From assembly GCA_009760855.2 (NCBI GenBank), contig WPIO01000169.1:62001-126000 (forward strand): a DNA stretch of 64,000 bases, in the 5' to 3' direction. How positions within the stretch are numbered: position 1 is the first letter of the stretch; every line of letters begins with the position of its first letter. A program made the position numbers and the translations under genes. Origin of the DNA: Cristatella mucedo (taxonomy: Eukaryota > Bryozoa > Phylactolaemata > Cristatellidae). The notes under the pieces are model-generated. The model was not told the DNA's origin. It did not search any database and saw only the letters and a program-made list of their open reading frames with translations. Below are positions 35,901-46,444 of this stretch, piece by piece.

Positions 35901-38900
35901 GCCATTCACAGGCTGCAGGGAAGAATGCTGGCAGGCGACCGACCACTTCTCGGCAGTGCCCTGCTTATCCGAACCCGGCATGAAGTCGTGCAGCTCTCTG
36001 GAGGCGAACCGCTTCTTCGGAGCTCAGTCCAGAGGCAGCCGGCCTCCGGTAGCTCTGTAAGTTTGAAAATGCGCTGCCATCGTTTGACGATTGCCTTCCT
36101 TCTGAGGTGGCCACTTTTCCAGTGTCTCTCGCTAGCTAGGCAGCAGCTACTCATAGTCGTCACACTCGAATGGGCAGCCATACCACCGAGCTACAGGGGG
36201 GCGGGGAGAGAAAGGGGGCTGCTACCCAGTCCCACTCCGGACGTCGGCCGATAGCTGGCTTGACACACCTAATGGTGTCTGCGGTTAAGGTGCTCGCCCC
36301 GACCAAAGTCTGGCTGAGGTCGTGGGCTCGAGTCCCAAGGCATATGTGAAGCGCCTGAATGGTGATCAAGTTCTCTTAGGGTGCTATACAAAAAATGAAT
36401 TATATAGTTTTTTATTTTATACTCCACGTGCTTGCCAGCCAGAGGGGTGGCTACCGGCTGCTGGAGAAGGCAACTCGAACAGTGCTACCTCGAAGGAGAG
36501 GTTTGTGGGTAGGCGTCTCGGCGGGGGGGGGGGGGGGGGGGGCCCCCCGGCCGGTCTTCACATTCTCAGCTTGCAGCTGCGAGGGGAGGAAGTTCTACAC
36601 TCGCAGCCGTGACTGCCGTTTACCCAACTGTTGCTGCTTAGCTTATGAATCAGACCGGCAGAGCAACGAAGTCGTCTTCGGCTGAGGACGGTGCTCTATA
36701 AATATAGTATGTCTTAGTTTCACTGCCGGGTAGTCCTGGTACCCCTTGTCTCGATGGCCCTGGTAGCCCTTGTCTCGATGGCACCAGACACGTGACCAGA
36801 CTACCTATCTTCGGTATAACCTATATAACCGTAACAGAATGATAGGACAGGCTATGGCACTTAAATCAAACAATTGCAGGTGCATCATATCGATACACGA
36901 TGATTGCTTTGCATATGCTGCTAGCCTTTTGACATAGCTCAGGATGCCGTTCAGGCTAATAATGATAATACTACATTTGTATGGTGCCCTCAGAAAACTT
37001 AATCTCTTTCTAGGCACTTGATAAATGCTGCAGAGGAAGTATGATCGAATGAGCCCACCGACTCCAGTACTGTGACGCTGCTGCAGTAGCAGCAGTGGCA
37101 GCAGCACCAGTGGCAGATACAGCAGCAGACAGATGCCGGCAACAGAGGCAGCAAACAGACGGCAGAAGCAGTGGCACAGGCAGCAGGGGCACAGGCAGCA
37201 GGGGCACAGGCAGCAGGGGCACAGGCAGCAGGGGCACAGGCAGCAGGGGCACAGGCAGCAGGGGCACAGGCAGCAGGGGCACAGGCAGCAGGGGCACAGG
37301 CAGCAGGGGCACAGGCAGCAGGGGCACAGGCAGCAGGGGCACAGGCAGCAGGGGCACAGGCAGCAGGGGCACAGGCAGCAGGGGCACAGGCAGCAGGGGC
37401 AGCGGCTCGCCTTGTCCGACTTCCACGCCTGGTTCTTGGTGTACTGAGCATCGACGAGCTCCGGCTGGCGCCTCGAGAGCAGCACGAGAGGATCTCGCTC
37501 GTCGCTGGTGCGCGAGCCCCGGAAGTAGGCCTTGCCCTGCTTCCGGTCCCAGGGCCACATCGAGGCCGCCCTACATCGGAAGGCGACCGGAGCTGTCACG
37601 TGCAAGCGGAACCCGAAAGCGCGCGAGCAGCCGATTCGCGACAAGACGCAGCCTTCAATCGCTGAAGTCTTCCGAGGCAATAAGCGTTTATGTAAATGTA
37701 TCTGTGTAAGGAACACCACAAAGCCACAAAGACCAGGCGAGTTTCCTACACTGCACTCAAACCCCGGGCGGCTTTCGGTGCACATACCGTAGCCAACCGA
37801 CTTCGTCTCGAGCAACAAAGACAAGTTGACAAGCATAGCTGCTGAGCAAGCAGGGCAGTCGGGGCGGAAGTGACGTAGGATGGAAGTGACAACAAGCAGA
37901 AAGGAACAGCAAAAAGGCACCTATAACCGCCGGGTGCACCCAGCCACGGGAAGCTGCCAGCACATGGAAAGCAGGAAGCGTCGGCGGCAATGCAGGCAGC
38001 AGACGCACACGAAGCTTCTGCTGCCCAAACTGCCACTGACACAGCGTAGGAAAGAGCCGGCCGCGCACGCACCAGAGCTACCGCTGCAGCCGGCTGGAGG
38101 GCGCAAGAAGAGACAGCAGCGCCTTTCCGGTGACTATTGTGCGCGTACACCACTTCCTGCTTTCAAGGATGCAGCTTACATGACATGGCACTTACTTGCT
38201 TATGACCTCTCTCTGCTGGTCCCACCGGCCAAGACCCGTAGGGTAGATGGGCCACACTGCTGGACCGCCTTCCCAGAAAGTCCACGCCGGGTACATGATG
38301 TCCTGGTAATCCTTTGTCTACACGGAAGTGACCACTGCATTGAGATATGCCAAAAAGTAACACTTGCTCGGTAGCCACACCACAGAGCCGTCAGATGTGC
38401 ACTTCCACCGTTAAGCGAGACAGGTGTCGGCCATGCGCAGGCAGCGCAGCAGCCGCCAAGAGGTAGACAGTGAGACAGTGGCTCAATTAAGTGAGCTGCT
38501 GAACAGACAGAAAACAGGAAGCGAGCCAATTCTGTGAGAGCTGACACCTTGGGTCAACCTGTATGCATGAATACAATTGCTAGAAGCACTAATCTCCTAT
38601 TGGCTACTCGTTACGGCCGAGTGCAGTGCCGAAGCTTGTTTAATGCTCTTTAGCAAGTCTATGCACACCTAACCTGCTTGTTAGAATAGGACTACCGATG
38701 ATGGTAGACTGGTGACTACGCACAATCGCATCACTGCTACAGCAGAAACCACTACTTTTTTTTATAGAAAGTCAAAGAGCCCGAGCATTATTTGATATCT
38801 AGAGCAAATAGTAGCTACGCTTCCGAGACGAATGGATATCCATTTCGGCTTTCGAAATGCTCATCAACACCGATCGCAGTAGCTCGGCCGGGCTCTGCTG

Positions 38901-41900
38901 CACAGGGCCACATGAGAACTAACCGGCTGCGGGCGCATCCCGACCGTGGCAAGGTGGTCACCCCGAGAACAACGAACCACGTTCACTGAGAAGCCTGAGG
39001 CCACTAACCCTGTGCACTTCTCTGGCACCTTAAGCTCCTCACGATCGTGCTCGGCAAGCTGTGAGACAGCAGCAGCTTTTGTAACGCGATACACGTGATC
39101 CTCAGCCGGTGCCCACGCTGCTGCTAGCTGCTAAGCCTGCCGGGCAAACTGTTCACCTCTGTCGCCAGCGAGATGCGGAGGTCGGAGAAAGGGAGCCACG
39201 TCTCTTTACCGAGCGTCTGGCAGCTTGAATGCCTCGGCCAGATGCTCACGTGCCCCCAGGCACTCAACTCGATACTCGTCAGACGCAGGAATCTGCACTC
39301 CTGTGTCGGCTTGCTCGGATTGCATCGAAGGACCATTAGAGCTAACAGATCAAGGTCCCCCATCACCATCTCGAAGCTGCTGGGTTAAGTCCTTTGTCAT
39401 CAAAATCGCCGGCAAAGACGACACAGTGGCACTAAGCCGACGGAAGTCAGCCTATCACGACAGATTGTCACCAGGTCCTTCCGCCGACAGCTTTTGTCTG
39501 CCTGCGACGACAGCGACATGACCAGGGCCTCCATCGTAGTAGGTGAGCTCAGTACGGCATGCCCTCAAGTTTGAGGCCTAACCCTCAATTTTGCGTTAAT
39601 ATATCTTCACTCCGGTGACGTCTGCCCATAACCAGGGCATCCTATTTCAAAACGAGTTGCGATTGGATGCCCACATCGCCTCCATTGTCAAGTCGGCACA
39701 CTTCCAGCTAAGCCACATTTCCAAAACCAGGCTCTGCTCAAATAATACTAGTACCACACCCAAAGTCAGTGCAGACGCTAGGGAATCCATCTGAATTTCT
39801 GCAATTTCCTTAATTCAGGACTCTCGGCTGGCACCCATAATCAACTGGTGCAAAACTCAGCAGCTCGACAGTATAGCTGCCACAGTTGCCCCCCCCCCTG
39901 TCTGAGCTCTCGTCTGGCTCCCAATCAAACATAGAATCGACTACAAGATTATCTGTCTCTTGCTGACCGGTCACTTCATTCGCTTGCACCTGCTCGCATC
40001 TTCAATCTCGTTGTTCTTTACTTGTGCTCTCACAACACCCACTCATCGGCTTCCAGTCGTCTGTGCACTAGTGTCCCGTGCACTGAATTATTGAGATATT
40101 TTGTTGATGAGGCCTTCAGCTCGTATACGCCGAAAGTCTGCAACTCGCTTTCGGCCTCGATCAATAAATACAATGACTTGCATCATAATTTAGGCTCCCG
40201 CTAAAGGCGCATATGTTCCCGGCAGGTTCCCCTTCGTGCCAGTGAACTTCTCATTTGTGTTGTGTGCTTTGCCTGCTTACTTGTGTATGACTCAGTGCAG
40301 GTTACTAGCCTGATGTAATAAGAACCGGTGGCCTTGAGTGACTTCTTGTGGGCATTAGAGTGTTGGCTTGCGCATAATACTTGTTTGCTTTTGCATGCTT
40401 GTCTGGGTGTGACACAGTGCATACTATAAACACTTATTTTCGACTATCTTTTACCAAGTTGTAAAGCGCCTGGGTACATTTAGTTCTCTTACGGTGCTAC
40501 ACAATCGACCTACTATTCTTACTATGCCTCACCTACGACTTGACTGCTACAGCTCTGATTGATGATGTCGTACCATACTCTCCACAAGCCTGTCGAACCC
40601 CTCATATCCTCAGTTTGCATAGCTCATGCTTTTCACAGTAGCACGTTCCCAAGAGGCGACAGGTGGCACTTTGCTCATCAAAACCGCTACCCAAAGCCCT
40701 TTGATGCACATTAGGGATCCATACCAGACTGTGGGGGAACTGCTGAAGCCGTAGTTCCCCCCCCCCAACAGCATTGTGGTTATCACCATCCCAACTGACA
40801 CCCACTAATGTTTCTAACAAGCCGTCAGAGCATAGCCACTTAACTAAACATGTGCCTTTGCACTGTCAACAGTCGGTACCAACCCCTAGCCAGCTGCTAA
40901 GCCGTTTGTCTACCATAGTGGTTAATTTGGCCAACATCTAGTAACCAAGTTAGCCAGCTACATAGAGGGTCCTCATCTCCAGCGGTTACGGTGCTCGCAC
41001 CGACCAAGGTCTGGCTGAAGTCGTGGGCTCCAGCCCCGAGGCATATGTGAAGCGCCTGAGTAGAGATTAAGTTCTCTTGAGGCACAATACAAATGAATTA
41101 TATATATCTCCCAAGGTCAACCAGGCACGTGCAGAACGTTGATGACAGAAGCCTTTGCACTGCAGGTCCTTGATTGAGGAACTCATTTCCACGATTCTTA
41201 AGCAACGATAACAACTCTCCTGCTGCCGACTATGGCACATCTTTTCCAGACGTCCTGACCAGCTATTTCCATGTTACTCACTACCTCAACTGCTCTCCTT
41301 ACGCTGCTATGCTTCAAAAAATCTCAACTCTAAATGGTCAATCTACACCAATATTTAAACGAAGCTGGAGGCTATTACTCATAAAACGAGTTCAAAAGTT
41401 ATTAGGCTTCACCCGCAGTCAGGAATTAACTACCCACCTCACGTGGAGGTGATATTAATCATCTTGGCAGCAGGCCCGGGCAGAAGCTGCTGGATGCAAA
41501 CGAATGAAAAAGACGTTGGGTCCAGCATCGATGCATGGCTGGCACAGCAGCAGCCACTGCCTCTCCTCAGGCAATGCTTGCAGCCTATCGAAATCCGTGC
41601 CCAGCTTTTGGCGGCTTTCTCGCTGAACACGCAAGCAAAGACTCCGACGAGCACAAAGAACATTCGGAGGTCTTCTCAGTTTCACGCCCATAATGCTACA
41701 ATTGCCATTAGCCCACCAGAGGCATCATCCCAGGTCACTGTACGTACCGTGCTGAATGACAAGACAGGAAGCGGCTGATAGCGATGGCCGTAGCTGGGTG
41801 ACTGTGGCCAGTCGCGTGTGTTGATGACGAGCTCCATGTCAGGCAGTCTGTCTATGATCTCCAGGATGAAATGCTCGATGCCACTGCATCTGTAACAAGG

Positions 41901-44246
41901 CAACATAGAACAGACGACTACTCGCCGATCAGCGAGGCCAGGCAGCTCAGGAGCCGAGGAAATAAATAAATAATAAATAAATCCTAGCTGATTCAACAGC
42001 CTCTTTTTGTATAGCGACAGAAGAGCCTTTACTTTACGGCTGTTGCCACCGCTTGCAGTGGCGATAAAGGATCGCCCATCGAAGGAATCGAACCCATGAC
42101 CTCGGGACCTAGGTCATGAAAGCAACCGCCTTACTAAGTGTGTGCCATCACGGCTCACTAGGAAGCAACCAAGCAACAGAGTCGATGAGCATTTGGCAAA
42201 GAAAAACTCGAGAAACAAATGCATTCAAGCAATGCAAATGCACAAAAAGGCAAATACGTCGCTGAGCTGTCAGGTATCGTTGAATCGTATCACCAGGAAG
42301 CACGCTAAGTCGCCTTCTGTTTGGTCACCTTCCATTTGCAGTAGCAGAGGTTTTAATTGGCTGAACGATCACTCACAGCAGAGCACACTGGTTTAAGCTA
42401 CCTGCGCAGCTAACTGTCGCTCAAATAAAAGAAGGCAACTGGCTGCAGATCTTTACCGAGCCGGAAACATGCAGTCCTGCTGTCTGTACAGCTTGTGGCG
42501 TATGATCTGATAGTGCGTGCCCCTGTCCTTGGCCTTGGCAAACTCATCTTTACCGATGCCTCGCAGCCATGGCGACAAGTCTTGTTTCATAACCCTTTGA
42601 AACGAAAATATATGAAGATGGCAGCGGTGTCGTGTCGCATTGCCGAAGCTTATTGCATGGAAAATTACTGCATGCAAAATGCGGGTCGAATCAAAGCTGC
42701 AGGAAATCCAGGCTATCGATACCTAATCGCTGCTAAATGCCACAAAACTGCATGGAAGGCCCAGGCCGAGCTGAGATAGCCTTCTGCTAGGGGGACCGAC
42801 GGCAGGCCATCACAAAAGCTTCGAATGGCCGGACTGGCCACACCAAGAGGCCAGGACAACCAATACATTTCCCTCAAAGAGGTACAATCGTAGCCGAGAG
42901 GCCAAGGTGACATTGACCCCCTCATCTCAACTCATTCGGCAGAGTCTTGCTGTTAAGGTGCTCGCCCCGACCAAGGTATGACTGAGGTCGTGGGCTCGGG
43001 CCCCGAGGCATATGCGAAGCACCTGAATAGAGATTAAGTTCTCTTGGGGCGCTATATAAATGAATTATATATATATATATATATCCTATTTGAGCGCAGT
43101 CCGCGGCTTACCAGCAGGCTACACGCCACGACCCTCAAATAGGCACAGCAACTACAGGCAGAGCCGCCCGGCCAACCCGAACCTCGTGCATCGCTGTCCC
43201 ACGTGACTGCATAGCCGGCCACGTGGGACAGCCAGGTTGGGCCACCCCAGGCAGATGGGCGAATCCAGCAGCGCGCAGGCAGCGAGCAAACGAGCGGCTG
43301 CTAACTGCTGCTGCTCGCAGCAATAGAGTGACTGTGTTAGCCGAAAATCGAGCTCGGACGCACTTTTCGTGACAAGTGCAGTTGACATCTGGACTGTCGC
43401 ACTCCCGGTAGGCCACCACGGCATCCTCTATGGCATGCAGATAGTTGCTCCATCGGTGTCCTAAAATCGAAACTCACGTAAAGCATGTCGGGCTGAGTAT
43501 TTGCATCAATACTGAGAGATTCCGTGAGCAAGTGGTAAACTTATGTCTCGCTGTATGGCACGTTGTCATCGTCGTCGCGAGTTGAACCTACGACGTCGAC
43601 CTACGACCTCGAAAGTCTGAGGCTGTAGTTTCTCACTAGCTCATACATTTCGACCCTAATGCTGCCGAAAAAGGCTTCAAGGGATTACAGAGTGGTGTGG
43701 CTTTGTGCCAGCAACTGTCTGTTTCTTGAACACACACACACACACACACACATACATACACACGCACAACGCACACACACAGTGCAAATACGGCATACGA
43801 AGCAAATCGACAGCCTGGCAGTAAGAAAGTGAGTAGATCGACTATGCTTAGCAAAACAGCTAAATAAGAGTAGCAACTTGCTAAGAGTAGCAACTTGCTA
43901 AGGCGAAGAGTAGCAACTTGCTACGGACGATTCGAAAAAACAGTGCTCTCTGTCTTTTTCTTTCTCTGTCTGTCTCTGTCTCTGTCTCTCTCTGTCTCTC
44001 TCTCTCTCTCTGTGTCTCTCTGTCTCTGTGTGTGTGTGTGTCTCTCTCTCTCTCTGTGTCTCTCTCTCTCTCTCTGTGTCTATCTCTGTGTCTGTCTCTC
44101 TGTGTATCTGTCTCTCTGCCTGTCTCTTTGTCTGTCTGTCTCTCTCTCTCTGCCTCTCTCTCTCTCTCTCTCTCTCTGTGTCTCTCTGTCTCTGTGTGTG
44201 TCTCTCTCTCTCCGTGTCTCTCTCTCTGTGTCTGTCTCTCTATGTA

Positions 44247-44339
<93 letters not shown>

Positions 44340-44876
44340 ATCTCTGTGTCTGTCTGTCTCTGTCTGACTCTGTCTGTCTCTGTCTCTCTCTCTCCCCATC
44401 TCTCCCCGCGGTCTAACGAAAGCTGCGGCGCTTCTCGTCCTCGTCATAATTTTTTCGGCTCCACAAAGACGCACAGCTAGCAGCCACCCAATGGTTCAAA
44501 AGGAGCGCTGCACAAACGAATTTGTCCCTGCAACTAGCAGCAAGCTTCCCTCGCCACTGCCTCGCGGCGGTAACTACCGAGAGCGATGGTCAGCGTGGCT
44601 GGCGCGTAGAACGCGAGAAGAAAGACGCCTATTTGATTTCTAATTCTCGGTCTCGCGCCAATACCGCATCGGGCGCCACGGTGCGCGAGAGTGGACATGA
44701 CGCCTACCTGTGGAGTATCGCGCCTTGGCGTCTGCTGCCGGGTCGGGAGGGCTGCCGGTGCAGTCGCCTTTTTCAGGTGTAAGGGGGCACGTCTCTTCAG
44801 CATCACTCCCAGCGGCGAAGGCTAACTCGCAGCCTATCCCAATAGCAAGACAGAGAGTGACAAACCAGCGCTCCAT
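32828..44876 (-). CDS. POGLUT1: POGLUT1/Rumi protein O-glucosyltransferase, complete gene, 10 coding exons
   Basis: This ER-lumenal CAP10-type enzyme transfers glucose (or xylose) from UDP-sugar to serine in EGF repeats, notably of Notch. Coding exons on the minus strand are 44708-44876, 43364-43460, 42457-42594, 41748-41889, 38196-38317, 37411-37570, 34182-34240, 33362-33529, 33180-33236 and 32828-32969. They join in phase to 1254 nt, 417 residues plus stop; human POGLUT1 is 392. The signal peptide is at about residues 1-21. Family blocks appear in order: NCTC (N-glycosylation sequon), [14 protein letters not shown] (Asp161 aligns with catalytic Asp133 of the human enzyme), [60 protein letters not shown] and SCYW. 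Intron 6 starts with GC instead of GT. The C terminus is NKN, not a KDEL/KTEL-type retention signal. POGLUT2/3 are less likely because the N-terminal filamin-like domain is absent. Identity is very secure from the block matches and the consistent splice phases. Confidence 0.95.
33180..33236 (-). CDS. POGLUT1: POGLUT1 exon 9 (57 nt)
   Basis: The acceptor is CTTTTACAG|GGAGCT and the donor is AATAG|GTAAGG. It encodes [18 protein letters not shown] plus a split arginine codon, aligning with human ELLQFVKANDDVAQEIAER. The hydrophobic stretch just upstream is intron read-through, not a membrane segment. Confidence 0.93.
33362..33529 (-). CDS. POGLUT1: POGLUT1 exon 8: sugar-nucleotide binding region
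   Basis: The acceptor is GCTTCAG|GTACCT and the donor is GTCGA|GTGCGT. It encodes [20 protein letters not shown], then [18 protein letters not shown] and [15 protein letters not shown]. This is the hallmark CAP10 C-terminal half, nearly identical to vertebrate POGLUT1. Phase 2 in and out. Confidence 0.95.
34182..34240 (-). CDS. POGLUT1: POGLUT1 exon 7 (short, 59 nt)
   Basis: The acceptor is GGTTGTAG|GACACG and the donor is TACAA|GTGAGT. It encodes [19 protein letters not shown] plus two bases of a lysine codon, matching human [20 protein letters not shown] position for position. It is too short to stand out by length and was found by looking for the block expected between exons 6 and 8. Confidence 0.93.
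34740..34990. repeat. CA/CG-rich alternating purine-pyrimidine tract
   Basis: GCACACGCACGCGC units at 34868-34985, preceded by looser CACA-rich sequence; Z-DNA-prone composition. In POGLUT1 intron 6. Confidence 0.9.
35195..35245 (+). mobile_element. LINE family A, extreme 3' tip
   Basis: CGCTTTATCAAGTGCAATAT followed by ATT units; only the last stem arm and tail remain. It lies in POGLUT1 intron 6. Confidence 0.6.
36262..36410 (+). mobile_element. tRNA-derived SINE D in POGLUT1 intron 6
   Basis: GCGGTTAAGGTGCTCGCCCC, GGCTCGAGTCC, then the 3' end GAAGCGCCTGAATGGTGATC to GGGTGCTATACAAAAAATG. Confidence 0.82.
36523..36548. repeat. G20-C6 homopolymer junction
   Basis: Twenty G followed by six C in POGLUT1 intron 6. 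Shorter G or C runs occur at 35180-35190, 51611-51623 and 61188-61199. Confidence 0.85.
36957..37065 (-). mobile_element. LINE family A, 3' tip in POGLUT1 intron 6
   Basis: Minus-strand hairpin (GGTGCCCTCAGAAAACTTAA to TCTTTCTAGGCACTT) with AAT units before it. Confidence 0.75.
37171..37404. repeat. 15-bp minisatellite, 15 copies, at POGLUT1 exon 6 donor
   Basis: The unit GGGGCACAGGCAGCA is nearly identical in all copies (first copy GTGG). On the sense (minus) strand it is C-rich and starts within 6-15 nt of the exon 6 splice donor. G4 runs every 15 nt on the plus strand give G-quadruplex potential. Confidence 0.95.
37411..37570 (-). CDS. POGLUT1: POGLUT1 exon 6, followed by a GC splice donor
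   Basis: The acceptor is CGATGTAG|GGCGGC. It encodes [19 protein letters not shown], then [20 protein letters not shown] and NQAWKSDK. The exon must end after DK, because exon 7 begins DTL just as in human WKSMK-DTL. The genomic sequence there is GACAAG|GCGAGC, a GC donor in an otherwise good context. No GT near this point keeps the frame. A 15-bp minisatellite starts within 6-15 nt of this donor. Confidence 0.92.
37700..37880 (-). mobile_element. LINE family B, 3' end in POGLUT1 intron 5
   Basis: The minus strand shows the decayed GTCTTTGTGGCTTTGTGG 3' end and the [14 protein letters not shown] block. Confidence 0.68.
38196..38317 (-). CDS. POGLUT1: POGLUT1 exon 5
   Basis: The acceptor is CCGTGTAG|ACAAAG and the donor is AGCAA|GTAAGT. 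It encodes [18 protein letters not shown] and then [15 protein letters not shown], the most conserved stretch of the family. An upstream TGCAG at about 38334 is also an acceptor-like site, but using it would put the conserved block out of frame. Confidence 0.95.
39600..40520 (+). mobile_element. LINE family A-like, old fragment in POGLUT1 intron 4
   Basis: Heavily decayed C-terminal L2-like coding block ([20 protein letters not shown]) and a diverged 3' hairpin near 40462-40500. Confidence 0.65.
40978..41108 (+). mobile_element. tRNA-derived SINE D in POGLUT1 intron 4
   Basis: GCGGTTACGGTGCTCGCACC head, GGCTCCAGCCC B-box-like, GAAGCGCCTGAGTAGAGATT 3' hairpin. Confidence 0.82.
41125..41315 (+). 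mobile_element. LINE family B fragment in POGLUT1 intron 4
   Basis: Encodes a decayed [20 protein letters not shown] block; both ends missing. Confidence 0.72.
41748..41889 (-). CDS. POGLUT1: POGLUT1 exon 4: catalytic aspartate region
   Basis: The acceptor is TTGTTACAG|ATGCAG and the donor is AGCACG|GTACGT. It encodes [18 protein letters not shown] followed by VINTRDWPQ. Asp161 corresponds to human POGLUT1 Asp133, the proposed general base. It ends LSFST in phase 0. The human protein has FSFSK here, so this is a K to T change at the exon junction. Confidence 0.94.
41965..42163 (-). mobile_element. tRNA-derived SINE C in POGLUT1 intron 3
   Basis: Full-length minus-strand copy; tail side is [21 protein letters not shown] box GGTTCGATTCC. 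Confidence 0.85.
42457..42594 (-). CDS. POGLUT1: POGLUT1 exon 3
   Basis: The acceptor is TTTCAAAG|GGTTAT and the donor is GCTCG|GTAAAG. It encodes VMKQDLSPW, then THYQI, then QQDCMFPAR, the well-conserved N-terminal part of the CAP10 fold. It is phase 2 at both ends and joins CHE-K-VMKQDL and FPA-R-CSG exactly as in the human protein. Confidence 0.94.
42940..43085 (+). mobile_element. tRNA-derived SINE D in POGLUT1 intron 2
   Basis: CTGTTAAGGTGCTCGCCCC, GGCTCGGGCCC, GAAGCACCTGAATAGAGATT and a TATATA tail. Confidence 0.82.
43364..43460 (-). CDS. POGLUT1: POGLUT1 exon 2
   Basis: The acceptor is TTTTAG|GACACC and the donor is GAAAA|GTGCGT. It encodes [18 protein letters not shown], then the cysteine-rich NCTCHEK block that aligns with NCSCYHG of human POGLUT1, including the conserved N-glycosylation sequon. 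The split codons on both sides (phase 1 in, phase 2 out) match the neighbouring exons. Confidence 0.92.
43960..44400. repeat. (TC)/(TCTG) low-complexity tract in POGLUT1 intron 1
   Basis: Polypyrimidine on plus; includes a pure (CT)n stretch at about 44262-44333. A short (CA)n lies nearby at 43731-43760. Confidence 0.95.
44708..44876 (-). CDS. POGLUT1: POGLUT1 exon 1: start codon and signal peptide
   Basis: The start is fixed by an in-frame TAG at 44879-44877 immediately before the ATG at 44876. Residues 1-21 ([21 protein letters not shown]) form a classic signal peptide: a short charged start, a hydrophobic core, then AFA-AG for cleavage. About 35 poorly conserved residues follow. The exon ends CACAG|GTAGGC with one base carried over (phase 1), which completes a glycine in exon 2. 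The N-terminal leader is roughly 25 residues longer than in the human protein. Confidence 0.9.
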
Positions 44877-46330
44877 CTACGCGGGGAGGTATTCACTGAG
44901 AGTTAAGGGTGGCGGGAAGCCCACGCTGTCAGCCGACGCCGGACGGAGGCGGAAGTGAGGCCGGTGATCATAGATAAATGTGTCCGGTGGCAGCCTGGGG
45001 GGGACAACTTTAAAAAGGGGTATCTAGCACTCGGCCTGATGATGGGGGTTATCTAGATTTATCATTTCTGCAGCATCGTATGGAATTGAAGACCCTATAT
45101 CCTTTTTTTGCTGATCTCCTTCACTTCGAGGAGAGGAGACTTGTGAAGAGCGCGTCTGCTGTGCGTGCGCGGAGCGAAGAGACCTACCGATCGCAGTACT
45201 GCCGCGCGCGCTGCTGCTGCACGGGCCGCCCTCGCTGCCGACCTCTGTGCGTACTGCGTGCTTTGTTACAATTTTGACGAATGCGCTCGCTCGCTATCGC
45301 GCCTTCTTGCCTGCGCTCGTGCTGACGCGCGTTCAGGCCTGCCTGTCAAGCGCTCACTAAGTAGTAGCGCACGCCGGGGGGGCCACCGTACGGCGGCTGC
45401 TTCCCAACAAACCTGACGAGGGCGAAGGCCGTCGCTCTGCCGCCCAGAGCGAAACGCGCGCGGTCCTTCGCTAGCACCTATCCCTACGCCGCGGCGTCGC
45501 TAGGCTTGAAGAAAGAGGCGTCTAGCGCGCGCTGCTGAAACGGCGGCTTGCTAGGTGAGCCGCGTTGCGGCTGTCGAGAAGATATTTACTCTTTCTGGTT
45601 CGTCAATTTCAACGGCCACAAGCCGGTTACGCGATAATCTACTGTTAGGCGGCATTATAGCTGAATTCATGCCATCGTCTGTCAGCCGAGCTGAGTCGCG
45701 CTCCAGACCGCGGGTCGGGCAGTTGAGCTGCGCTCGGGACGCCGCACGAGAGGCGCCGTACGCCTTAGCCGATTGTGAACGCGGCGGCGGCGCGGTAAAC
45801 CTCCGCGTCTTTCGAATAGACTCGCCTACGCTACGGACGCGGGCTTGTCATGCAGCAAATGTAAAGCGGCTAGGAAGAGATTCTTTGATGGCGCTTTATC
45901 AAGTGCATTATCATTATTATTATTATTATTATTATCCTACAGTGCGAGGCGCTCTACGTTGCAGCAGCGTCCCGCTACCGTCGGAAAGTCGTTATAAACG
46001 AGCGTAGCAGCTTCCGCGTGCGAACGGAACTGGACGGCAAACGCGGCGCCCATACACACACGTTGCTAGGAGGGCGATGGAGGGCGCTCGTACCTAAAGC
46101 TAACGACTCCCTCTCCGTAGCCCAGAGGAGTCAATTCGACAGTGGCGGAGAGTTGCAGGCGTCCAACGTTAGCTACGGTGCACGACAACGCGAGCACGGT
46201 GGGCGCTACCTCACGTAAGTAGTACCGCGTACTACTTAAGTACCGCGGAGCTTCCTGGCTCGAGGTCGCGAGTGCAATCGACAGACAAGGGCGCGACTTC
46301 GGGTTCTGTACGGACTAGCCTGGCGGGTTG
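44877..46330 (-). promoter_or_regulatory. CpG-rich region upstream of POGLUT1, probable promoter
   Basis: From about 44880 to 46300 CpG dinucleotides are dense (especially 45150-45520 and 45690-45850), in contrast to most of the window. The region lies directly upstream of the POGLUT1 start on the minus strand. There is no clear TATA element. It also contains a small LINE A 3' tip (45857-45936). The promoter role is inferred from position and composition only. Confidence 0.45.
45857..45936 (+). mobile_element. LINE family A, 3' tip
   Basis: CAGCAAATGTAAAGCGGCTA, a shortened hairpin and an (ATT)n tail, inside the CpG-rich region upstream of POGLUT1. Confidence 0.75.
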
Positions 46331-46334
46331 CTGG

Positions 46335-46440
46335 GGTGGGAATTAGCTCACCCGCAACGACCCAGGTCTCGAGCTCGAGCTAAGCGTCTGAACAGGAATT
46401 ACATTCTCTGAGGACTATACACAAATAAATCATACTTTTT
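46335..46440 (+). mobile_element. tRNA-derived SINE D, diverged
   Basis: GGAATTAGCTCACCCGC head, TCTCGAGCTCGAGCTAAGCG, then a short decayed hairpin and CAAATAAATC. Confidence 0.6.
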
Positions 46441-46444
46441 TATA

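Noticed and set aside
37133-37665. Plus-strand AGAQA/QGHRQ repeat proteins
   Set aside because: Antisense reading of the same minisatellite and POGLUT1 exon.
36805-37920. Apparent 371-residue protein with a Cys-rich CCLCP repeat domain
   Set aside because: It fuses the real POGLUT1 exon 6 with the intronic 15-bp minisatellite. The exon ends at 37411, and the Cys repeat is intron.
43881-44480. Ser/Leu-rich or Arg/Glu-rich proteins
   Set aside because: Translation of the (TC)n/(GA)n low-complexity tract in POGLUT1 intron 1.
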